From: Halothiobacillus sp045689735
GTDB taxonomy: Bacteria; Pseudomonadota; Gammaproteobacteria; Halothiobacillales; Halothiobacillaceae
Assembly (NCBI RefSeq): GCF_045689735.1
Contig: NZ_CP142685.1
Coordinates: 1,798,001 to 1,862,000 of the forward strand
Reading direction: 5' to 3'
Length of the DNA stretch: 64,000 nt
Positions 17,851-26,304 of this stretch are shown here, in pieces (position 1 is the first letter of the stretch; each line of letters begins with the position of its first letter). The notes beneath the pieces are model-generated. The model was not told where the DNA came from. It ran no database searches and saw nothing but the letters and a program-made list of their open reading frames with translations. The position numbers were made by a program, and so were the translations under genes.

Positions 17851-19164
17851 TTAAGCCAAATATAAATCAGACTTGGCGATGCTAATTGATGGGCAAAGGT
17901 TCACAACAGAAGTTGTATATATTTCCGGCGTACCGATCACAGTAAAGCTGAGCGCAGAGGGTATGCAATCGTACTGCACTCCGTCTTCCCCAGCATTAGC
18001 AGCGTGTAAGATATACTCCCCACCCGAAAGCCAATTATCGATATCCATACTGATATCGAGGACTTCACCGCGCGTGAGATGGAGAAAAACATCCTGCCCT
18101 AGCGATTTATTACTCGCGCCAAAAATATCAACGCTTTTAGTAGTCCTAACCATAAACCCTGTTGACAAATAATCCACATCTTCGTTTACACGGACACGTT
18201 GCGTAATCCTGTATTTTCCCCCTGGACTTAGCGCTCGAACAGCTTGGCCATCCGGTGTAAAAATCCCGACTGACAATATTTCGACTTTGCGATTTCCAAA
18301 TCGCCCAGAGCTCTCATCAAAGCTCATCGCAACATTTTTGCCCTCACGGCCATTAGCGGAACTTTCATATGTCGAACCATCCCCTGATCTAATGCCCTTC
18401 CGACTCCCTTTGGTATCGCTATACAAAACCTGAAGATATTGCTTTGCAATAGATATAGGATCACCAACAGATAAAACCTCACCACCATCCATAAGTACCG
18501 CTCGATCACAAAACATAGTTACCGCATTCACATCGTGCGTAACTAGTAAAATACTAACCCCCTTCTCCCTCAACTCACGCAATTTTCTAAAACATTTCTC
18601 CTGGAAGCGCGCATCACCGACAGAAAGGGCTTCATCAACGATTAGAATCGCTGGATCCATGACTGTTTGCACCGCAAATGCCAAGCGCATCATCATCCCA
18701 GAACTGTATGTCTTGACTGGCTGATCAATAAAATCACCAATATCAGCAAACTCTTCAATCGCACCAAATTTCATGGCAGTTTCAGATCGGCTCAATCCCA
18801 GTATCTGAGCATTGTGGAAGACATTTTCGCGCCCAGTAAAGTCTGGATTGAAGCCACTACCAAGTTCGAGCATGGCAGTGATCCGCCCACCAGCTTTCAA
18901 CTCCCCAGTAGTCTGCGACAGTGTACCTGCGATTATTTGAAGCAAAGTGCTTTTGCCTGCGCCATTACGGCCAAGAATCCCCACTGCCTCGCCAGTGGCC
19001 ACTTCAAAACTTACGCCTCGAAGCGCCCAATGCTCACGGAACAAAGGGGGGGGAGCTTGCTTTCCAAGCCAGCGTCCCAAACGATCTCGGAACGCCTGTT
19101 TAAATCGATCTTGAGGATTTGCATATATCCGGTAGCACTTACCAATATTCTCTAACCGGATCAT
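17851..19164 (-). CDS. wzt: Polysaccharide ABC transporter ATPase with C-terminal substrate-binding domain (Wzt)
   Basis: 437 residues. Residues 1-230 are an ABC ATPase of the O-antigen/teichoic acid export type: Walker A GRNGAGKST, signature YSSGM, Walker B ILIVDEALSVGD and switch VTHD. Residues about 285-437 form a beta-rich domain (RKVEILSVGIFTPDGQAV, GEYILHAANAGEDG) like the glycan-recognition domain of Wzt (PF14524). The start ATG 19164 is preferred because GGAG lies 6 bases upstream; ATG 19185 has no ribosome site. It follows wzm by 33 bases. In characterised systems the C-terminal domain reads the capped chain end, so this pair probably exports the capped polymer. Confidence 0.92.
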   Translation of the reverse strand: MIRLENIGKCYRIYANPQDRFKQAFRDRLGRWLGKQAPPPLFREHWALRGVSFEVATGEAVGILGRNGAGKSTLLQIIAGTLSQTTGELKAGGRITAMLELGSGFNPDFTGRENVFHNAQILGLSRSETAMKFGAIEEFADIGDFIDQPVKTYSSGMMMRLAFAVQTVMDPAILIVDEALSVGDARFQEKCFRKLRELREKGVSILLVTHDVNAVTMFCDRAVLMDGGEVLSVGDPISIAKQYLQVLYSDTKGSRKGIRSGDGSTYESSANGREGKNVAMSFDESSGRFGNRKVEILSVGIFTPDGQAVRALSPGGKYRITQRVRVNEDVDYLSTGFMVRTTKSVDIFGASNKSLGQDVFLHLTRGEVLDISMDIDNWLSGGEYILHAANAGEDGVQYDCIPSALSFTVIGTPEIYTTSVVNLCPSISIAKSDLYLA

Positions 19165-19197
19165 AGGTTGCTCCGTGGGACACATGTTATTTAATCT

Positions 19198-20007
19198 TTA
19201 TACAACGTCTGCGAATGCCGGCCTGGTTTGCTCAAACACCCAAAGCCCGGCCCATGCAACAATCAATGAGGCAACCATGCTGGTCAGCCATGGCCACAAG
19301 TGCGGTAAGTGCCCAAGTATCAACACATTACGCACATCTTCGATGGGGTACGTGAGCGGATTTATCAAAAGAAGCTTTTGAGCAATCAACGGCGCCGATT
19401 CAACCGAATAGAATACCGGGCTCAAAAACAGCAGCATTGACATCAACACACCGATCAACTGCTCAACATCCCTGAAAAACACCCCGAGCGCTGAAATCAA
19501 CCAAGCGGATCCAATAGCAAACAGTATCAGCGGCAGCAGCACCAAAGGCAAAAAAACCAAAGTCCAATGAATCTCATGTTTAAAGAGCAAGACCATCAAC
19601 ACCAAAATACCAAAACCGACCGCGCCGTTAAATAATGCAGTAAATAAACTACCAACTGGCAAAAGCTCCAATGGGAAAATAACTTTCTTTACATAGTTTG
19701 GGTTATTAACAATAAGTGACGGAGCCTTGCCAACAGTTTCCGAAAAAATGGCATGGACAATCAATCCGCAATAAAGCATCGGAACGAAATCCGTCATATC
19801 CCCCTTTCCAGCCCAACGTGATCCGAAAACACCGCAAAACACAAAGGTATAAACCCCCAACATCATCAGAGGGAAAATCACCACCCACATTTTTCCAAGT
19901 ATGGAACCGCGGTACCTCACCTCAACTTCTCGTTTTACTAAGGAGTAAAGAAGGTCGCGGTGCTCATAAATAGACCCCAAACCAAAGCTGACAGAAAATT
20001 TTCTCAC
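19198..20007 (-). CDS. wzm: Polysaccharide ABC transporter permease (Wzm)
   Basis: A 269-residue ABC-2 type permease (PF01061) with six predicted membrane segments, beginning with the amphipathic region HRDLLYSLVKREVEVRYRGSILG that is typical of Wzm/KpsM. LLPVGSLFTALFNGAVGFGILV and FLSPVFYSVESAP are characteristic internal segments. It exports undecaprenyl-linked glycan with the ATPase next to it. The start is GTG 20007, overlapping the upstream stop as GTGA. It is the second exporter permease in this locus; the other is at 26305-27096. Confidence 0.92.
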   Translation of the reverse strand: MRKFSVSFGLGSIYEHRDLLYSLVKREVEVRYRGSILGKMWVVIFPLMMLGVYTFVFCGVFGSRWAGKGDMTDFVPMLYCGLIVHAIFSETVGKAPSLIVNNPNYVKKVIFPLELLPVGSLFTALFNGAVGFGILVLMVLLFKHEIHWTLVFLPLVLLPLILFAIGSAWLISALGVFFRDVEQLIGVLMSMLLFLSPVFYSVESAPLIAQKLLLINPLTYPIEDVRNVLILGHLPHLWPWLTSMVASLIVAWAGLWVFEQTRPAFADVV

Positions 20008-21014
20008 ATGTAGCCCGTGTATGTTTTATACCAATCCACCCACCGAGTGACTCCACTCACCAAAGAAGTTTTTGGCTCGAATCCAACTTGGTTCTTGAGC
20101 GCTTCAACATCTGCGCAAGTCGCAAGTACATCACCATTTTGCATGGGCAGGAAATTTTTCTCTGCCTCCATGCCCAACGCTCGCTCGATAGTACCGATAA
20201 AGTCCAGCAACTCAACCGGAGTATGGTTACCAATGTTGTAAACTCGGAAAGGGGCATAGCTCGTGGCTGGATCTGGTCGACCATTGTCGTAATCCGGGTT
20301 GGCAGTAGCAATTTTATCCAACACTCGAACAGTTCCCTCGGCTATGTCGTCGATATAGGTGAAATCACGCCGCATCTTGCCATAGTTAAAAACATCTATC
20401 GATCGCCCTTCCAATATTGCAGAGGTAAACAACCAAGGCGACATATCAGGCCGCCCCCAAGGCCCATAAACAGTAAAATAACGCAGTCCTGTAGTTGGCA
20501 AACCGTAAAGATGGCTATAGCTATGAGCCATCAATTCATTTGCCTTTTTACTTGCAGCGTAAAGGCTCACGGGGTGGTCAACATTGTCATGTACCGAAAA
20601 AGGCATGTGGGTATTGGCGCCATAAACGCTAGATGAACTCGCATACACAAGATGCTCGACACTGTGTTGGCGACAAGCTTCAAGTATATTCCCAAAACCC
20701 AGAAGATTGGTTTGGATATAAGCGTAAGGGTTTGTCAGTGAATAACGCACACCAGCCTGGGCCGCAAGGTTAATTACCCTCTGGGGGTTTTCAGCAGCAA
20801 ATATTTCGTTTACAACCTTGTGGTCAGCGATATCCCCTACCACAAAAGAAAACTCAGCATATTGCTCGAGCTCCCCTAAGCGCGCCGATTTCAGCCTTGG
20901 ATCGTAGTAGTCGTTAAGATTGTCAACACCGATGACCGTGTCTCCCCGATCCAACAGGATTTTTGCGACATGCATACCAATGAACCCGGCACAACCGGTA
21001 ATTAATACTTTCAA
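20004..21014 (-). CDS. UDP-glucuronate 4-epimerase-like NAD-dependent epimerase
   Basis: A 336-residue extended SDR. The NAD motif GCAGFIGMHVA is at residues 7-17, catalytic S..Y...K appears as YASSSSVYG and YAASKKANE, and GVDNLNDYYDPRLKSARL is a signature of UDP-glucuronate 4-epimerases (CapI/GlaE type). It would convert UDP-GlcA, made by the adjacent Ugd, to UDP-GalA for the polymer. The start is TTG 21014, placed directly after the ugd stop without a gap; GGAG 7 bases upstream supports it. Use of UDP-GlcNAc or UDP-Glc instead is less likely given the motif and ugd. Confidence 0.88.
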   Translation of the reverse strand: MKVLITGCAGFIGMHVAKILLDRGDTVIGVDNLNDYYDPRLKSARLGELEQYAEFSFVVGDIADHKVVNEIFAAENPQRVINLAAQAGVRYSLTNPYAYIQTNLLGFGNILEACRQHSVEHLVYASSSSVYGANTHMPFSVHDNVDHPVSLYAASKKANELMAHSYSHLYGLPTTGLRYFTVYGPWGRPDMSPWLFTSAILEGRSIDVFNYGKMRRDFTYIDDIAEGTVRVLDKIATANPDYDNGRPDPATSYAPFRVYNIGNHTPVELLDFIGTIERALGMEAEKNFLPMQNGDVLATCADVEALKNQVGFEPKTSLVSGVTRWVDWYKTYTGYM

Positions 21015-22181
21015 TCAATCGCTCCCAAATAAATCACGCGTATATATTTTATCTTGCACATCGGCGAGTGCCTCTGACATCCGATTAGCGACGATGATAT
21101 CAGCGATATCCTTGAACTCATTTAAGTCATTGATAACACGAGAATGGTAAAACTCGGCCTCGCTCAGAACAGGCTCATAAACAACCACCTCGACCCCCTT
21201 GGCTTTAATGCGCTTCATAATGCCTTGGATACTTGAAGCCCTGAAGTTATCCGAACCCGACTTCATGATCAAGCGATAAATGCCTACAACTCGAGGGTTT
21301 TGACGCAGAATTTCATCTGCGACAAAATCTTTGCGCGTACTGTTAGCCTCCACGATAGCGCGGATAAGATTCTGGGGCACATCTCGATAGTTGGCCAACA
21401 ATTGCTTAGTATCCTTAGGCAAACAGTAGCCTCCATAGCCGAAGCTAGGATTGTTGTAGTGGTTACCTATCCTCGGATCAAGACAGACACCTTCAATGAT
21501 CTGTCGGCTGTTTAGGTTATGTGCAACGGCGTAGTTATCCAACTCATTGAAATAAGCAACTCGCATAGCGAGGTACGTGTTAGCAAAGAGTTTAATCGCT
21601 TCGGCCTCTGTGCTATTTGTGTACAGGGTCGGTATATTATCCTTTATGGCGCCGTCTTTAAGTAGATTTGCAAAAGCCTCCGCTGAGGCAGATTTATCCC
21701 CAACAATGATTCTCGATGGGTAAAGGTTGTCATACAGTGCTCGGCCTTCGCGAAGGAACTCTGGAGAGAAAATAATTTTGTCAGAACCAAAACGCTCCCT
21801 TATCCTAGCTGTATAGCCAACAGGTACAGTAGACTTAATTACCATCAAAGCTTCTGGGCGCAGGTCTAGCACATCTTGAATGACGGCCTCAACAGACTTC
21901 GTGTTGAAGTAATTTGTTTCAGGGTCATAGTCAGTCGGCGTAGCAATGACAACAAAGTCAGCATCTTGGTAGGCTTCATATTTGTCCAGCGTAGCGCGAA
22001 AATTCAGAGTTCTGTTACTCAAAAAATCCTCGACGTCTGCATCCTCGATAGGCGATCTAAATTCATTAAGCATCCTCACCTTTTCAGGGACGATGTCTAG
22101 GGCAACAACCTCGTTATGCTGAGACAATAGCATCGCAATGGACAAACCAACATATCCTGTGCCAACGACAGCAACTTTCAT
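21015..22181 (-). CDS. ugd: UDP-glucose 6-dehydrogenase
   Basis: A 388-residue enzyme, the same length as E. coli Ugd, that oxidises UDP-glucose twice to UDP-glucuronate. N-terminal NAD motif GTGYVGLSIA, catalytic segment FGYGGYCLPKDTKQL with the Cys nucleophile (about residue 253), and PEFLREG for substrate binding are all intact. It overlaps rfbC by 4 bases (ATGA) and its stop directly abuts the epimerase start. It supplies UDP-GlcA for the locus and could also serve other envelope glycans. Confidence 0.95.
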   Translation of the reverse strand: MKVAVVGTGYVGLSIAMLLSQHNEVVALDIVPEKVRMLNEFRSPIEDADVEDFLSNRTLNFRATLDKYEAYQDADFVVIATPTDYDPETNYFNTKSVEAVIQDVLDLRPEALMVIKSTVPVGYTARIRERFGSDKIIFSPEFLREGRALYDNLYPSRIIVGDKSASAEAFANLLKDGAIKDNIPTLYTNSTEAEAIKLFANTYLAMRVAYFNELDNYAVAHNLNSRQIIEGVCLDPRIGNHYNNPSFGYGGYCLPKDTKQLLANYRDVPQNLIRAIVEANSTRKDFVADEILRQNPRVVGIYRLIMKSGSDNFRASSIQGIMKRIKAKGVEVVVYEPVLSEAEFYHSRVINDLNEFKDIADIIVANRMSEALADVQDKIYTRDLFGSD

Positions 22182-22726
22182 GAAAACAATTCCGCATTAA
22201 TCATTGGCGATCCATTTTCATCTTTCTCGGATACCTGTGGGGAAAAATGAAAAGGCCACTCAATACGAATATCTGGGTCATCCCAACGAATACAACGCTC
22301 CATTTCGGGAGTGTAGTACTCAGTTGTCTTGTAAAGAAACTCGGCGGTATCAGAAAGCGTGACAAAGCCATGAGCAAAACCTGCGGGCATCCAAAACTGT
22401 TTCTTATTTTCAGCAGAAAGGAACACCCCAACCCATTTACCGAAAGTTGGTGAGGACTTTCGAATATCCACCGCAACATCAAAGACCTCACCACTCACTA
22501 CACGAACAAGCTTTCCCTGAGCCTTGGGAGGCAATTGGTAGTGCAGTCCCCGAAGCACACCGTGGCGACTCTTGGAGTGATTATCTTGTACAAAATCAAC
22601 AGCCAGGCCTGTCAGCTGGGCAAATGTCTTTGCGTTATAACTCTCCATAAAGAAACCACGATCATCCCCAAAAACTTTGGGTTCAAAGATAAGGACTTCA
22701 GGAATCTCTGTAGGAATCAAGTTCAT
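22178..22726 (-). CDS. rfbC: dTDP-4-dehydrorhamnose 3,5-epimerase
   Basis: A 182-residue cupin that performs the third step of dTDP-L-rhamnose synthesis. Characteristic segments are EVLIFEPKVFGDDRGFF (substrate loop), QDNHSKS, GVLRGLHYQ with the catalytic His, WVGVFLSAENKKQFW and PAGFAHGF. The length matches the family. Its ATG shares one base with the rfbA stop (TGATG), so coupling is expected. The order rfbB-D-A-C is classical. Confidence 0.96.
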   Translation of the reverse strand: MNLIPTEIPEVLIFEPKVFGDDRGFFMESYNAKTFAQLTGLAVDFVQDNHSKSRHGVLRGLHYQLPPKAQGKLVRVVSGEVFDVAVDIRKSSPTFGKWVGVFLSAENKKQFWMPAGFAHGFVTLSDTAEFLYKTTEYYTPEMERCIRWDDPDIRIEWPFHFSPQVSEKDENGSPMINAELFS

Positions 22727-23610
22727 CAGTAAATCTTCTCTGTAAGCAAACGGCTCAAGTATTGACCATAACCACTTTTAGCCAGGGGCTTAGCCAATGC
22801 TTGAAGTTGTTCATTGTTCACCCAGCCCTGTCGCCAGGCTATTTCTTCGGGACACGCAATTTTCAAGCCCTGTCGCTTTTCCAGTGTGTGGATAAAGTGA
22901 CTGGCCTCAAGCAGCGAGTCATGGGTTCCGGTGTCCAGCCAAGCATCCCCTCGCCCCATCCGTTGCACATCTAATATGCCCTGCTCAAGATACAACCGGT
23001 TGATGTCTGTAATTTCCAGCTCTCCCCTAGGAGAGGGGGCCAAATTTTTTGCCATGTCCACGACTTGGTTGTCATAGAAATACAACCCGGTAACCGCATA
23101 GCGGCTTCTGGGTTTATCAGGCTTTTCCTCGAGAGTGACCGCTTTGCCATTCCTATCAAACTCAACGACACCGTACCGCTCAGGGTCATGAACTGGATAT
23201 GCAAAGACGCTCGCCCCATTCGCGTTCTGGCCTGCTTGTTGTAATCGCTCTTGCAGCGCGTGACCGTAGAAGATGTTGTCCCCTAGAACCAGCGCGGACG
23301 CCGCCCCTGACAGGAACTCTTCCCCAATAATGAAGGCTTGGGCCAGCCCATCGGGTGACGGCTGAACGGCATATTTAAGATTAAGACCCCACTGACTACC
23401 GTTCCCCAGCAATTGTTCGAATCGGGGGGTGTCCTGTGGCGTGGAAATGATCAATATGTCTCGAATCCCCGCCAGCATTAAGGTGCTCAGCGGGTAATAA
23501 ATCATGGGTTTGTCATAGACGGGCATCAACTGTTTGCTGACCGCCAACGTAACTGGATGCAGTCGCGTACCCGAACCTCCGGCGAGGATAATTCCTTTTC
23601 TTTTCGTCAT
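22726..23610 (-). CDS. rfbA: Glucose-1-phosphate thymidylyltransferase
   Basis: 294 residues; joins glucose-1-phosphate and dTTP to form dTDP-glucose, the first step to dTDP-L-rhamnose. The N-terminal signature KGIILAGGSGTRLHPVT, SKQLMPVYDKPMIYYPLS, LGDNIFYG and TGLYFYD are intact. The start ATG 23610 is chosen for the conserved N-terminus, GGAG nine bases upstream and the ATGA overlap with rfbD; the longer frame to 23661 lies inside rfbD. The enzyme is normally inhibited by dTDP-rhamnose. Confidence 0.96.
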   Translation of the reverse strand: MTKRKGIILAGGSGTRLHPVTLAVSKQLMPVYDKPMIYYPLSTLMLAGIRDILIISTPQDTPRFEQLLGNGSQWGLNLKYAVQPSPDGLAQAFIIGEEFLSGAASALVLGDNIFYGHALQERLQQAGQNANGASVFAYPVHDPERYGVVEFDRNGKAVTLEEKPDKPRSRYAVTGLYFYDNQVVDMAKNLAPSPRGELEITDINRLYLEQGILDVQRMGRGDAWLDTGTHDSLLEASHFIHTLEKRQGLKIACPEEIAWRQGWVNNEQLQALAKPLAKSGYGQYLSRLLTEKIY

Positions 23611-24506
23611 GTTGTTCGCTCCAATAGTTCTGCCAGAACACGAGATACGCCGTTTTGCCACACTGGCATCGCCAACCCGAACATAGTAGCGATCTTCGCT
23701 GTATCGAGCCGTGAGTTCAGGGGTCTAGATGCTGGTGTTGGGTACTCAACAGTGGGGACGGGCGCGACAGATTGAACAGCCAGGGGAACCCCCATGCCTC
23801 TGGCTTGCACAAAGATATATTCGGCAAACTCATGCCAAGACGCAGCGCCAGATGCGGCTAGATGATATATCCCGGCTTTTGCCGGATCGAGCGCAACAGA
23901 CCGTATGGCGTGCGCAGTTACGTCTGCAATCAACTCGGCGCCTGTAGGCGCACCAATTTGGTCGCACACCACTGAAAGCTGCGTGCGATCTTGCCCTAAA
24001 CGCAGCATTGTTTTTATGAAATTATGACCGCGCGCGGCAAAGACCCAACTGGTGCGGAAAATCAAATAGGTGCAGCCGCTCGCTAGGATAGCTTCTTCAC
24101 CCGCACGCTTTGTTTTACCGTAAATGGAAAGCGGGGCCGTCGCGTCAGTTTCCTTCCACGGCATTTGCCCGGAACCGGGAAAGACATAATCCGTTGAATA
24201 ATGAACGAACAACGCGTTGAGTATTTTAGCTTCCTCAGCAAGTATGCGCACTGCATCCGTATTGATGGTTTTCGCAAGGTCAATTTCGGTTTCTGCCCGA
24301 TCGACTGCCGTGTAGGCCGCTGCGTTAACGATGATATCCGGCGCTGTTTTGCGCACCACATCTCTCAGCGCTTCCGGATAGGAAAGATCACCAACAAGTC
24401 CCGCAGTGCCATTGCGATCAAGGGCAATCAACTCACCCAGCGGAGCCAATGCGCGTTGCAACTCCCATCCGACTTGTCCATTTTTCCCGAGCAGTAAGAT
24501 TTTCAT
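23607..24506 (-). CDS. rfbD: dTDP-4-dehydrorhamnose reductase
   Basis: A 299-residue SDR for the last step to dTDP-L-rhamnose. N-terminal MKILLLGKNGQVGWELQRAL is the NADPH-binding start, VNAAAYTAVDRAE the family signature, YSTDYVFPG and YGKTKRAGE carry the catalytic Thr/Tyr/Lys, and FRTSWVFA follows. The start ATG 24506 overlaps the rfbB stop (ATGA); an earlier in-frame ATG (24566) would lie within rfbB and adds 20 non-conserved residues. Confidence 0.96.
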   Translation of the reverse strand: MKILLLGKNGQVGWELQRALAPLGELIALDRNGTAGLVGDLSYPEALRDVVRKTAPDIIVNAAAYTAVDRAETEIDLAKTINTDAVRILAEEAKILNALFVHYSTDYVFPGSGQMPWKETDATAPLSIYGKTKRAGEEAILASGCTYLIFRTSWVFAARGHNFIKTMLRLGQDRTQLSVVCDQIGAPTGAELIADVTAHAIRSVALDPAKAGIYHLAASGAASWHEFAEYIFVQARGMGVPLAVQSVAPVPTVEYPTPASRPLNSRLDTAKIATMFGLAMPVWQNGVSRVLAELLERTT

Positions 24507-25561
24507 AAGGTGTATTGCTTCGCGGTCCATTCGCGATAGGTGCCGCTGGTGACATTCGCCACCCAATCCTGATTATCCAGATACCAACGAACGGTCTTGC
24601 GGATGCCAGTTTCGAAAGTTTCCGCCGGCTTCCAGCCCAATTCACGCTCCAATTTCGTGGCGTCGATCGCGTAACGACGATCATGGCCAGGGCGATCGGT
24701 CACAAAGGTGACCTGCTCGGCATAGGATTTACCATCCACCCGCGGTTGCTCTTCATCAAGAATGTGACACAAAGTATTCACTACATCTAGGTTCGCCTTT
24801 TCATTCCATCCGCCTATGTTGTAAACCTCTCCCAAACGCCCCGCCTCGAGCACGCGACGAATGGCGCTGCAGTGATCTTTCACATAGAGCCAATCTCGGA
24901 TCTGCTGACCGTCGCCGTAAATCGGCAATGGTTTACCTGCTAAGGCATTGTGGATGCACAGAGGAATGAGCTTTTCCGGGAAATGATATGGGCCATAGTT
25001 GTTCGAACAGTTTGTCGTCAACACAGGAAGGCCGTAGGTGTGGTGATAGGCGCGAACCAGATGGTCTGAAGCTGCCTTGCTCGCCGAATACGGGCTATTT
25101 GGTTCGTAGCGGTGGGTTTCGGTAAAGGCAGGCGCATCAGGCTCAAGCGAGCCATAAACCTCATCAGTTGAAACATGCAGGAAACGGAACAAAGCTCGCT
25201 CCTTCTCTGGTAACGCGCCCCAATACGCGCGCACCGCTTCCAAGAGTCCAAACGTTCCAACGACATTGGTTTGAATAAAATCCGCTGGCCCGAGAATAGA
25301 ACGGTCCACATGGCTCTCAGCGGCAAAGTTAATTACTGCCCGTGGCTGATATTCCGCCAGCAACTTGCTGACCCGCGCTGAATCACCAATATCACCCTGA
25401 ATAAAGATGTGCCGTTCATCACCAGCCAGTGAGGCAAAATTCTCGAGGTTACCAGCATAGGTGAGCTTATCGAGATTGATGACGGGCTCATCGCAGGCGC
25501 CCAACCAGTCGAGCACAAAATTGCTACCAATAAATCCCGCAGCTCCTGTGACCAGAATCAT
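24503..25561 (-). CDS. rfbB: dTDP-glucose 4,6-dehydratase
   Basis: 352 residues; makes dTDP-4-keto-6-deoxyglucose. NAD motif GAAGFIGSNFV, NFAAESHVDRS, the catalytic HVSTDEVYG and YSASKAASDHLVRAYHHTYGLP, NNYGPYHFPEK and DWLYVKDHC are all present. It overlaps the upstream ABC ATPase gene by 4 bases (ATGA), so the rhamnose genes are co-transcribed with the first exporter pair. Confidence 0.97.
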   Translation of the reverse strand: MILVTGAAGFIGSNFVLDWLGACDEPVINLDKLTYAGNLENFASLAGDERHIFIQGDIGDSARVSKLLAEYQPRAVINFAAESHVDRSILGPADFIQTNVVGTFGLLEAVRAYWGALPEKERALFRFLHVSTDEVYGSLEPDAPAFTETHRYEPNSPYSASKAASDHLVRAYHHTYGLPVLTTNCSNNYGPYHFPEKLIPLCIHNALAGKPLPIYGDGQQIRDWLYVKDHCSAIRRVLEAGRLGEVYNIGGWNEKANLDVVNTLCHILDEEQPRVDGKSYAEQVTFVTDRPGHDRRYAIDATKLERELGWKPAETFETGIRKTVRWYLDNQDWVANVTSGTYREWTAKQYTL

Positions 25562-26301
25562 TGTGGGGCTTTCTCCAAACTCTTAGATTGAAAATCAGGT
25601 AATCGGATTATTTTTCCATGACTCAATTCGAATACTCGATCGCACAACTCACACAAAAGCGTGTGGTCATGCGAAGCGAACACAAAAATCTCGGCATTTG
25701 CGATCAAATCGTGCATGCGGGCTTTGGCCTTTTCCTGAAACCCGGCGTCGCCCGTGCCAAACATTTCATCAACTAAAAGGATTTCCGGTTGACCGCCAGT
25801 AGCCACGGCGAACATAAGCCGCATGGTCATGCCAGACGAATAGGTGCGCACGGGCAGGCTAAGGAAATCGCCCAGCTCGGTGAATTCCTCGATCTCAGGA
25901 ATTTTCGTGCGCATTTCTTTAAGGGGAATCCCCATGAGCATCCCCATGCGCAGAATGTTCTCATAACCGGATAACTCAGGATCCATGCCCGAGCCGATTT
26001 CGAGCACCGTAGCCGTGCGGCCTTCGCGGATCACTCGCCCGCTATCCGGGGTGTAAATACCCGCCATCGTCCGCAACAGGGTGCTCTTACCCGCGCCGTT
26101 ATGGCCGATCAAACCAATCGAATCGCCACTTTTCAATTCGAAGCTGACACCATCCAACGCCGTAACAGCCACCGTGTGTCCCGCCTCGGCGGCGATTTCC
26201 CCCCCGGTGGCAATCCGCATAAATTGATGCCGCAAGGATTGCGCACGGGCGTTGTAGATGGGGTATCGGACCGTGACATTGTCAAAAATCAGGCGCGCCA
26301 T
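25558..26301 (-). CDS. Polysaccharide ABC transporter ATPase, short form without C-terminal domain
   Basis: 247 residues, only the nucleotide-binding domain. Walker A GHNGAGKSTLL, YENILRMGML, signature YSSGM, Walker B ILLVDEMFGTGD and H-loop ASHD are present. It belongs to the KpsT/Wzt/TagH group but lacks the glycan-binding tail of the second ATPase at 17851-19164. Three bases separate it from its permease. Systems of this type export chains without reading a terminal cap. Its base use is like the host genome, unlike the glycosyltransferase section. Confidence 0.92.
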   Translation of the reverse strand: MARLIFDNVTVRYPIYNARAQSLRHQFMRIATGGEIAAEAGHTVAVTALDGVSFELKSGDSIGLIGHNGAGKSTLLRTMAGIYTPDSGRVIREGRTATVLEIGSGMDPELSGYENILRMGMLMGIPLKEMRTKIPEIEEFTELGDFLSLPVRTYSSGMTMRLMFAVATGGQPEILLVDEMFGTGDAGFQEKAKARMHDLIANAEIFVFASHDHTLLCELCDRVFELSHGKIIRLPDFQSKSLEKAPQ

Positions 26302-26304
26302 AGA

